Assembly: GCA_900318495.1 (NCBI GenBank)
Contig: ONLA01000002.1
Location: 1 to 64,000 of the forward strand
Reading direction: 5' to 3'
Origin: an uncultured Eubacteriales bacterium
GTDB lineage: Bacteria; Bacillota; Clostridia; Oscillospirales; Acutalibacteraceae
DNA length: 64,000 nucleotides
Every line of letters begins with the position of its first letter. The stretch's first letter is position 1. This document shows, piece by piece, positions 23,419 through 29,668 of the stretch. A model generated the notes under the pieces. It worked only from the letters and a program-made list of their open reading frames with translations, searched no databases and was not told where the DNA came from. Made by a program: the position numbers and the translations under genes.

Positions 23419-26402
23419 TGTTTTCTCCGGAATATACCCATTACAGCCTCAAAGAAATTCTTCTTGTTGCTGTACTTATTGCGAAGCTCGCTTATGGTAA
23501 CGTCTGTTTGAGAATTGTGTGTTACCAAGCCCTGAGCAACCTTAATAAATATATTCTTAAATTCATCCATACTGTCATCGTCGTAAAGACTCGCGGTGTA
23601 GTCCATCATAAGCATCAGGCCGTCTTCGCCGTCAAGAATTTCCATATCGAGAATGGTCTGTGACGCCGCCTGATTCTGACGGATGTCAATTGTTTCAACA
23701 TCCATACCGTCCATTCCGCCCATATCGCGGATGTCCTGCTGATAAAGCAAGTAAGCCGCCTCGCTGCTTCCTGCCTGGTTGTTTATGTCAACATACGGAT
23801 AACAGCTGTGCTCGATACCCTTTTGCACCTGGGTGTGAACCTCGGCGAACAGTTCGCGCAGGGTCATTTCATCCTTAAAGCGGATACCTACCGGCAGCTC
23901 GCGGAACAACAGTCCGACAGAGCTCATCGCGGTTAAATCCTCTCTGCCGTTGTAAATCCAGCAAAGCTTGATGTCGTCCTTTTTATTATAAATGGAAATC
24001 GCGAGCGCAAGCACGGAAATGAAAAATTCATTACGGCTTATGCGGTACTGACGCTCCATAGCCTTCATCTGAGGCTGCTCGATTCCGATTGGCGCAATAA
24101 CCTCTCCCATCTCGTTTTCACGTGATTCGTGGTCGGTTTTGGGGTAGCAAGACCAGTCTACGCCCTCAAAGCGATCCTCAAAGTACTTTTTGCTTTCCTC
24201 ATAAAACTCGGTTCCTGCCTCATCCTCGCGGTTCTGCAGGATAAGATAGTAAAGATCCGGGTCGGGCTGCATACCCATATACGCCTTGCCGACGTTTTGC
24301 ATAAACAACTTTAATGACGTGCCGTCAAACAGTGTGTGGTGAACGTCAAAGAAAATATAACCGTTCTTTTCTGTTTCAAACACGCGGCAGCGGTGCAGAC
24401 AGCCGCCGATAATTTTAAACGGCTGAACAAGATTATCCTTAATATTGTTAAACTCAAACTCGCTTATTTTTTCAACGCGGATATCCTGAAGCACCTCGGG
24501 AGTGTAGCGCTGAATAATGTCGCCGTCATCGTTAAAGTGGAAGGTTGTAAGCAAAGCGGAATGGTTTCGGATTGCGGTTCGCATAGCGTCAGCCATTTTT
24601 TGCATATCGAACATATCCTTGTCAACCTTCATCATTGTAAACAGGTTATACATAGTTGATTTTGGCGTATAAAGCTGATAATCAACCATATACAGCTGTT
24701 CAACGGTAAGCGGATGATCCTTCTTCATTGCGCGCGCGTTTTTGATTTCGGGATCCTCGCCGTCATCGTTAGCGTGAATTTCCTCATAAAGCGCGGCAAT
24801 TTTCCGGGGAGTTCTTCCGCGGAAGATTTCGCTTGCGTTCAAGCCGGGAAGTCCGCTTTCCGTGATTACCTTAATTGAACCGAGCGAATCGCCGCCCAGC
24901 TCATAAAAATCGTCGTTGATTCCGACCTGCTCCAGCTTAAGAACAGCCGCCATAGCGTCGCACAGCTTTTGCTGAGTTTCGTTTTCGGGAGCAACATAAT
25001 CGGTTTTAAAATCGGACGCGTCGGGCTTGGGCAAAGCCTTTCTGTCCATCTTGCCGTTAGGCTTCAGCGGCACCTTGTCTATCTTCATATAATATGCCGG
25101 AATCATATAATAAGGCAGGCGCTTAGAAAGCTCCTCGCGCATCTTGTCGTTATCGACCTCGATGTCGGCGGTATAATAAGCGCAAAGGTAGCTTTTGCCG
25201 TTTTCCTCAAAGCCGCGCGCCGCCGCCCAGTCAATGCCGAGCACCTGCTTAACCGAGGCTTCAATTTCGGCAGGCTCAATACGGTTACCGTTAATTTTAA
25301 TCATATCTCCCGAACGACCGAGCAAAACATAGTTTCCGTTTTCGTCAACACGCGCAAGGTCGCCTGTGTGATAAACGCCGTTTTGGAAGGCTTTTTCGGT
25401 TTCCTCCGGCAAATTCATATAACCGCGTACATAAGGGTTGTCAAAGCAAAGCTCGCCGATTTCGCCCTCCTGAGCTTCCTCCCCTTCCTCTGTAAGCAGA
25501 GTAATTTTACAATCTATTTCGGGCTTGCCGATAGGACAGGTTTCATAAGATCTGTCAATCGGGAATACGCCTACGGCAAAGCCGCTTTCGGACGCCGCGT
25601 AAATATTTATTAAATCAACGTTCTTGTTATATATATTATTAGCCGGTTCACTTCCGACAAACAACATTCTCAGGAACGGACCTGTCTGATTGCCGAGCAT
25701 ACGCACATAAGAAGGCGTGAGGAAGGTAATTGAAATACGCTTTTCCAAAAAGAATTTTTTAAGCGCCATCGGATTCTTGATTGTGGCATAGCCGACAACA
25801 AAAATTTTACCGCAGCATATGCTGAGCGCCTTCAGAATTACAATTACCGAAGCGACAAAGTTCATCGGTGCGAGCAAAGCGATTCTGTCCTTGCCGGTAA
25901 ACGGAGTTTCCCCGTTAACAGCTATTGAATCAATCGCTCGTTTCAAATTTCCGTATTCGTGCAAAACTCCCTTCGGATTGCCTGTGGTGCCCGAGGTGTA
26001 AATTGCGTAAGCCGCGTCGTGGTCGTCAGCGGTAACGTAACCGATTTTGGGCTCCGTATTCATAACGTCATCCCAGTTAGCGGTGGACAGCTCCGTCTTG
26101 CAGCCGCAGTCATTGCGGATAAACTCAATACGCTCGGGAGCGTAGGTGTCCTCAACCAGCGCCCACGCGGCGCCGCTCTTCCATACGCCGAGCATAGCGA
26201 TAATGGGCATAACTCCGCGCGGTAGGTTAATAAGTACAAAATCCTCCCTGCCGATTCCCTTTTCGGAAAGATACGCGTAAACTCTTCCGCTCAATTCATC
26301 AAGCTTTGAGTATGTAATACCCTTTGAATTTGCTTCGTCAAAGAGTATCGCCGAATTCGGATTTTCTTTGGTATAGCTTTCAAGCATCTGTAAAATGTTC
26401 AT
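23415..26402 (-). CDS. Single-module NRPS, adenylation-carrier-condensation
   Basis: A 995-residue enzyme. The adenylation domain (about 1-460) has YAIYTSGTTGNPKGVLHEY near 135, YHTGDLARV, INGNRIEPAEIE and the A10 lysine in PNGKMDRKAL. The carrier domain (about 475-545) has the phosphopantetheine Ser near 505 in LGGDSLGS. The condensation domain (about 560-960) has HHTLFDG near 688, the active-site HHxxxDG. No thioesterase or reductase is fused. By hand alignment to PheA-type domains, the Asp that holds the alpha-amine is V183 (NFVASV), and YGPTE is YAASE, so the substrate may not be an ordinary alpha-amino acid. Substrate and product are unknown. It lies five bases after the STAS gene. Confidence 0.92.
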   Translation of the reverse strand: MNILQMLESYTKENPNSAILFDEANSKGITYSKLDELSGRVYAYLSEKGIGREDFVLINLPRGVMPIIAMLGVWKSGAAWALVEDTYAPERIEFIRNDCGCKTELSTANWDDVMNTEPKIGYVTADDHDAAYAIYTSGTTGNPKGVLHEYGNLKRAIDSIAVNGETPFTGKDRIALLAPMNFVASVIVILKALSICCGKIFVVGYATIKNPMALKKFFLEKRISITFLTPSYVRMLGNQTGPFLRMLFVGSEPANNIYNKNVDLINIYAASESGFAVGVFPIDRSYETCPIGKPEIDCKITLLTEEGEEAQEGEIGELCFDNPYVRGYMNLPEETEKAFQNGVYHTGDLARVDENGNYVLLGRSGDMIKINGNRIEPAEIEASVKQVLGIDWAAARGFEENGKSYLCAYYTADIEVDNDKMREELSKRLPYYMIPAYYMKIDKVPLKPNGKMDRKALPKPDASDFKTDYVAPENETQQKLCDAMAAVLKLEQVGINDDFYELGGDSLGSIKVITESGLPGLNASEIFRGRTPRKIAALYEEIHANDDGEDPEIKNARAMKKDHPLTVEQLYMVDYQLYTPKSTMYNLFTMMKVDKDMFDMQKMADAMRTAIRNHSALLTTFHFNDDGDIIQRYTPEVLQDIRVEKISEFEFNNIKDNLVQPFKIIGGCLHRCRVFETEKNGYIFFDVHHTLFDGTSLKLFMQNVGKAYMGMQPDPDLYYLILQNREDEAGTEFYEESKKYFEDRFEGVDWSCYPKTDHESRENEMGEVIAPIGIEQPQMKAMERQYRISRNEFFISVLALAISIYNKKDDIKLCWIYNGREDLTAMSSVGLLFRELPVGIRFKDEMTLRELFAEVHTQVQKGIEHSCYPYVDINNQAGSSEAAYLLYQQDIRDMGGMDGMDVETIDIRQNQAASQTILDMEILDGEDGLMLMMDYTASLYDDDSMDEFKNIFIKVAQGLVTHNSQTDVTISELRNKYSNKKNFFEAVMGIFRRKQ

Positions 26403-26407
26403 TTCAA

Positions 26408-26710
26408 TTATCCTTTTTCATAAGTAAGTATTTCGTCAAAGCCGGTAACTTCAAAGACATCTGTAACGGATTCGTCAACGTTGATAAGCTTCATATCTCC
26501 GATTTTATCCATTTTCTTCTGCATGGAAAGAAGAACACGCAGTCCGGCGGACGAAACATAGTTGACCTTTTTGAAGTCCAGCACAAGACTTGTGCAGTCG
26601 CCGATATTCTGCTTAACAAACGCCTCAAACTCAGGCGCCGTAACGGTGTCGATACGTCCCGAAATTGCAACAGTTACTGTTTTTCCGTCTTTTTTCTGTT
26701 TAATGTCCAT
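26408..26710 (-). CDS. STAS-domain anti-sigma factor antagonist (RsbV/SpoIIAA-like)
   Basis: A 100-residue single STAS domain: VAISGRIDTVTAPEFEAFV, LVLDFKKVNYVSSAGLRVLLSMQKKM and FEVTGFDEIL. The SSAGL serine pair holds the site that partner kinases phosphorylate in RsbV/SpoIIAA. AAGGAG is eight bases before the ATG. It is the first gene of the NRPS operon, which is unusual, since such genes normally sit beside an RsbW-type kinase; no kinase or sigma factor is in the window. The SpoIIE/RsbU-type phosphatase at 19146 is the obvious candidate to dephosphorylate it. Confidence 0.93.
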   Translation of the reverse strand: MDIKQKKDGKTVTVAISGRIDTVTAPEFEAFVKQNIGDCTSLVLDFKKVNYVSSAGLRVLLSMQKKMDKIGDMKLINVDESVTDVFEVTGFDEILTYEKG

Positions 26711-26741
26711 AGTATTAACTCCTTTTGCTATTTTATATTTT

Positions 26742-26789
26742 GTACATAAACTGTACTTATATTATGTACTTTATTTGTTAAAAAGTCAA
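26742..26789 (-). promoter_or_regulatory. Promoter and dyad operator of the STAS-NRPS operon
   Basis: On the minus strand, -35 TTGACT (26784-26789), 17 bases, -10 CATAAT (26761-26766). A perfect 8-bp inverted repeat, GTACATAA (26742-26749) and TTATGTAC (26762-26769), with a third GTAC at 26753, covers the -10 and the start of transcription. It looks like a repressor site. Confidence 0.55.
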
Positions 26790-26857
26790 GGAAATGTTTA
26801 AATAAAAACAAATAATAAACAAAAAAATGTTCAAAAAACATTATGCCGGTAACTTTT

Positions 26858-26886
26858 TTGTAATTTTCCGGAAAAGATATTATAAA
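26858..26886 (+). promoter_or_regulatory. Promoter with palindromic spacer for the Cys4 mini-protein
   Basis: -35 TTGTAA (26858-26863), 17 bases, -10 TATAAA (26881-26886). The spacer begins with a perfect 12-bp palindrome, TTTTCCGGAAAA (26864-26875), in the place where a repressor or a MerR-type activator would bind. Confidence 0.5.
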
Positions 26887-26939
26887 TCTTTTTTATGTGT
26901 TAAAATACAACTGTTTTGTTTTACGGAGGTGTTGAAATT

Positions 26940-27098
26940 ATGGAAAACAAAAAAACCTGCGCCGACTGCGTTAATATCGGCAGAGCGGTTTACTGTATGC
27001 AGTGCAAAAGACTCAACAAGGGTTATAAGGATATGTTTGTTGAACAAAAGCCTTACAAAGCTATAAAAATGATGAAGGTGAATAATTCAGCCGTGTGA
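26940..27098 (+). CDS. 52-residue Cys4 mini-protein
   Basis: A small cytoplasmic protein with four cysteines as C-x2-C-x8-C-x2-C (TCADCVNIGRAVYCMQC), followed by a Lys/Tyr/Met-rich tail. The spacing is that of a zinc-binding knuckle or ribbon. The start at 26940 has ACGGAGGTG upstream, and a matching promoter and a strong terminator flank it, so it is a real monocistronic unit. No family was recognised. It could be a small regulator or a metal-responsive protein. Confidence 0.7.
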   Translation: MENKKTCADCVNIGRAVYCMQCKRLNKGYKDMFVEQKPYKAIKMMKVNNSAV

Positions 27099-27112
27099 TT
27101 AGTTTAATTCAA

Positions 27113-27150
27113 AAGCGCAGAACAATTCAAGCTTGTTCTGCGCTTATTTC
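27113..27150 (+). terminator. Terminator after the Cys4 mini-protein
   Basis: A perfect 12-bp stem (AAGCGCAGAACA at 27113-27124 with TGTTCTGCGCTT at 27134-27145), followed by ATTTCT. Confidence 0.8.
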
Positions 27151-27225
27151 TATCGTAAATACCGGTAAAATTAAAGACCAATCTTTTAGGCTCTTTTGGG
27201 AACAGATAAGGTATATTGCTCTCCT

Positions 27226-27297
27226 TAAAAACACTCCCCCGGAGCGTTTTTACCCGTCTGCGACGGGCACAGTCGCCTTCAAATCCCCTCATCAGCT
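27226..27297 (-). repeat. tRNA-Thr 3'-end inverted copy joined to two hairpins
   Basis: 27278-27297 is a perfect inverted copy of the 20 bases at 27350-27369 (the T-arm, acceptor and discriminator end of the tRNA gene). It is joined to a stem CCCGTC-TGC-GACGGG (27253-27267) and a stem AAAAACaCTCC with GGAGcGTTTTT (27227-27250). No coding function is apparent. It looks like a small repeat element captured beside, or derived from, the tRNA gene. Confidence 0.6.
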
Positions 27298-27315
27298 GTT
27301 TTTCGGATATTAAAT

Positions 27316-27344
27316 AAAAGAGTGCCAAACGACACTCTTTTATT
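27316..27344 (-). terminator. Terminator of tRNA-Thr
   Basis: On the minus strand AAAAGAGTG pairs with CACTCTTTT across a short loop, then ATTT. It starts three bases after the tRNA CCA end. Confidence 0.85.
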
Positions 27345-27346
27345 TA

Positions 27347-27422
27347 TGGAGCTGATGAGGGGATTTGAACCCCTGACCTACTGATTACGAATCAGTTGCG
27401 CTACCGGCTGCGCCACATCAGC
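27347..27422 (-). tRNA. tRNA-Thr (anticodon CGT)
   Basis: A full cloverleaf on the minus strand: acceptor GCTGATG with CATCAGC, D stem GCGC with GCGC, anticodon stem ACTGA with TCAGT and loop TTCGTAA (anticodon CGT, reads ACG), T stem AGGGG with CCCCT and loop TTCAAAT. The discriminator is T, and CCA is encoded. Length is 76 bases. Confidence 0.97.
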
Positions 27423-27433
27423 GATTAAACTGT

Positions 27434-27844
27434 TTAACTCACTCGTCTATTATACAACAAGTGGCGCAGTTTTTTCAATACTTTTTTTGCAAATAATTTA
27501 AATTTTTTTGAAGCAGCTGAAAACACGCGCTTTAAAAACGCGAAAACCGGGCGGTAAACCCTGCACAGAAGTTTTCCCACAGTCAGTCTGTAAGCCAAAA
27601 AGCCGGCTAATATTCCCGGCAAAAGGTAGACGCGGACGTATCCGGACAAAAACGCCAAAATATACAGATAAACCAGAACCGCGGAAACAAGCATAAAAAC
27701 CACGTCGGCTGCAAAGGTCATAACAACTGAAAAATTGAACATTGTGCGCAGCAGCTTAAAAAAACCGTAAATTACGCCAATTATAACGCCCGGCAAAACC
27801 GAATACATAAAAGCGGCCGACTGAACCGCAAAGGTCAGCTCCAT
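27434..27844 (-). CDS. yabQ: Spore cortex protein YabQ
   Basis: A 136-residue membrane protein with about three or four hydrophobic spans and a basic C-terminus. The N-terminal QSAAFMYSVLPGVIIGVIYGFFKLLR is typical of YabQ, needed for spore cortex formation in Bacillus. It follows yabP by four bases, as in the conserved yabPQ pair. In Bacillus the next gene is divIC; here the unit ends beside tRNA-Thr. Assignment rests on membrane layout and synteny. Confidence 0.82.
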   Translation of the reverse strand: MELTFAVQSAAFMYSVLPGVIIGVIYGFFKLLRTMFNFSVVMTFAADVVFMLVSAVLVYLYILAFLSGYVRVYLLPGILAGFLAYRLTVGKLLCRVYRPVFAFLKRVFSAASKKFKLFAKKVLKKLRHLLYNRRVS

Positions 27845-27848
27845 ACTG

Positions 27849-28121
27849 TCACCCGAACAGCTTTTTAAGCCGTGACCGCGAAGCGTCGGAACCTATATAT
27901 TGCAATGAATCCACCTTGCCGTCAACCGAAACGTCGCCTGTTTCAAGGCTCAGCTTATCAATGTGAAGATTACTGCCCTTTACAATAAGCAGCCCTGCCG
28001 TTGTTTTAACCGACACAGCGTCCTCGTTAAAGCCGTTAACATCCTCGGCTCCCGTAATCAAAAGCCGCGCGCGGTGGTCAAGCATTATCGTGTGTTTTTT
28101 TGGCTTTGCCGTTTCGCTCAT
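27849..28121 (-). CDS. yabP: Sporulation protein YabP
   Basis: A 90-residue YabP/YqfC-family protein: HTIMLDHRARLLITGAEDVNGFNEDAVSVKT, then GLLIVKGSNLHIDKLSLETGDVSVDGKVDSLQY. It has a role in spore coat/cortex assembly in the mother cell. It sits between rqcP and yabQ as in Bacillus. A hairpin at 28184-28220 lies between rqcP and yabP, so yabPQ may be transcribed separately, as expected for sigma-E genes, though no sigma-E promoter was identified with confidence. Confidence 0.9.
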   Translation of the reverse strand: MSETAKPKKHTIMLDHRARLLITGAEDVNGFNEDAVSVKTTAGLLIVKGSNLHIDKLSLETGDVSVDGKVDSLQYIGSDASRSRLKKLFG

Positions 28122-28183
28122 AATAATTCCCCCGTAATAATTCTCAGTAAATTATACGGAGGAACTGCTTAAAATATTACTAA

Positions 28184-28220
28184 AGGCAATACCGCATAAT
28201 TCAGGTGTGCGGTGTTGCCT
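28184..28220 (-). terminator. Hairpin at the rqcP stop, possible terminator
   Basis: AGGCAATACCGCA (28184-28196) pairs with TGCGGTGTTGCCT (28208-28220), with one mismatch and an 11-base loop, overlapping the rqcP stop codon. The minus-strand T tail (TTTAG) is weak. Confidence 0.55.
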
Positions 28221-28461
28221 AAACTACCGCTTCATACATTGACGCGGCATCCTCCTTGCGCACAACCTCTTTAACCTCGGTAACGCGCACCTTAACTGTT
28301 TTTGCGCCGAGGGTGATTTCAAGCACATCGCCGGGCTTTACGTCATATGAAGCGCGGGCAGCCTTGCCGTTTACAACAACCTTGCCCGCGTCGCAGGCTT
28401 CGTTCGCTACGGTTCTGCGCTTAATCAGGCGCGACACCTTTAAGTATTTGTCAAGTCGCAT
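28219..28461 (-). CDS. rqcP: S4-domain ribosome quality control protein RqcP (YabO)
   Basis: An 80-residue S4 RNA-binding protein: MRLDKYLKVSRLIKRRTVANEACDAGKVVVNGKAARASYDVKPGDVLEI. In Bacillus, RqcP binds stalled 50S subunits and helps RqcH add Ala tails. Position between mazG/hup and yabP matches yabO. AGGAGGTTGTT precedes the ATG. A terminator after hup lies just upstream, so it may have its own promoter. Confidence 0.92.
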   Translation of the reverse strand: MRLDKYLKVSRLIKRRTVANEACDAGKVVVNGKAARASYDVKPGDVLEITLGAKTVKVRVTEVKEVVRKEDAASMYEAVV

Positions 28462-28482
28462 AACAACCTCCTGTTTTCACAA

Positions 28483-28512
28483 TAAAAAAGAGCCGTCAAC
28501 CGGCTCCCTTTT
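28483..28512 (-). terminator. Terminator after hup
   Basis: On the minus strand GAGCCG (28501-28506) pairs with CGGCTC (28490-28495), extended by A-T pairs, followed by TTTTTTATT. Confidence 0.82.
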
Positions 28513-28532
28513 ATGTGTAAATTAACTCCGAA

Positions 28533-28808
28533 TTACTGATTTACAATATCCTTGAAGCCCTTGCCTGCTTTGAACGCAGGAACCTTGGAAGCAGGGATTT
28601 CAATTGAATTACCTGTTCTGGGGTCAACGCCTGTTCTTGCGTTTCTCTGGCGCTGCTCAAATGTGCCAAAACCTGTGAGCTGAATCTTATCACCTGCCGC
28701 TACAGCCTTGATGATTGTGTCAAGAGTTGCTGTAAGAGCCTTTTCTGCATCCTTCTTCGAAAGACCTGCCTGTTCTGCAATAGCTACAATAAGTTCTGTC
28801 TTTTTCAT
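28533..28808 (-). CDS. hup: HU-family DNA-binding protein
   Basis: A 91-residue histone-like protein that bends DNA. It has KTELIVAIAEQAGLSKKDAEKALTATLDTI, then GFGTFEQRQRNARTGVDPRTGNSIEIPASKVPAFKAGKGFKDIV, with the intercalating RTG-P-arm. It starts six bases after mazG, so it is co-transcribed with the yabM-mazG genes, and ends at its own terminator. Confidence 0.97.
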   Translation of the reverse strand: MKKTELIVAIAEQAGLSKKDAEKALTATLDTIIKAVAAGDKIQLTGFGTFEQRQRNARTGVDPRTGNSIEIPASKVPAFKAGKGFKDIVNQ

Positions 28809-28814
28809 GATAGA

Positions 28815-29627
28815 TTAACCTCCATTGTTATCTTTTAACTTTATTTTAACTTCATCCCAAAGGGAATCAAGCTGCGTAATTGATGCCGTTTCCATATTAA
28901 TTCCGCGTTCAACGGCAAGCTTTTCAAGCAACGCGAAACGCTCAACAAATTTATCACAGGAATCATACAAAGCGTGTTCGCTGTCAACGTTAAGAAAGCG
29001 CGCGACATTAACAGTTGAAAACAGCACGTCGCCGATTTCCTCATAACGGTTTCTTTCGCTTCCGTGACGAATAGCAATACCAAGCTCGGTGCATTCCTCA
29101 TTAAGCTTCTTCATCGCTCCCTCAACAGACTCAAAATCCATTCCGGCTTTGCGCGCCTTGCGCTGAATTTTTTCGCTGCGCATAAGCGAAGGCAAAGCCC
29201 TGGAAACACTTTGAATCGCCTGTGTGTGAGTTGTCTGAGCCTTGGTTTTTCTTTTAACCGAATCCCAGTTGGAAAGCGCTTCGTCAACGTTTTTGGCGTT
29301 TTTGTCGCCGAACACGTGAGGATGACGCACAATCAGCTTTTTGCAAAGCTCGTCAACAACATCGTTTAGGTCAAAGCGGTTTTCTTCGCTTTCCATTTGG
29401 CTGTGCAAAGCAACCTGAAGCATTACGTCGCCGAGTTCCTCTTTTAACAGCGCCGTGTCGCCGGTATCAATAGCTTCAACAGCCTCATAGGTTTCTTCAA
29501 TAAAATTTGCCCGGATAGATTTGTGAGTCTGTTCCCTGTCCCACGGACAGCCGTCAGGCGCTCTTAAAATCCTGACTATCTCAATCAAATCATCAAATCC
29601 GTACACGGGTTTTTCTGTAAATTGCAT
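28815..29627 (-). CDS. mazG: Nucleoside triphosphate pyrophosphohydrolase MazG
   Basis: A 270-residue all-alpha NTP pyrophosphatase, equivalent to the MazG part of Bacillus YabN. The first domain carries CPWDREQTHKSIRANFIEETYEAVEAI and EELGDVMLQVALHS, with the metal-binding E-x-x-E and E-x-x-D patterns; a second copy carries EEIGDVLFSTVNVARFL. The methylase-like N-terminal domain of YabN is absent. It lies between the MurJ-like flippase and hup. Confidence 0.94.
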   Translation of the reverse strand: MQFTEKPVYGFDDLIEIVRILRAPDGCPWDREQTHKSIRANFIEETYEAVEAIDTGDTALLKEELGDVMLQVALHSQMESEENRFDLNDVVDELCKKLIVRHPHVFGDKNAKNVDEALSNWDSVKRKTKAQTTHTQAIQSVSRALPSLMRSEKIQRKARKAGMDFESVEGAMKKLNEECTELGIAIRHGSERNRYEEIGDVLFSTVNVARFLNVDSEHALYDSCDKFVERFALLEKLAVERGINMETASITQLDSLWDEVKIKLKDNNGG

Positions 29628-29668
29628 AGTGGTTACCCCGAATTTTCTAATTCCTACATCTACTTATT

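Noticed and set aside
24969..25613. A 214-codon plus-strand frame opposite the NRPS
   Set aside because: It is antisense to the adenylation domain, has no ribosome-binding site and reads as shadow composition.
27104..27328. A 74-codon minus-strand frame beside tRNA-Thr
   Set aside because: It is made of the inverted tRNA end and the hairpins; no initiation signal.
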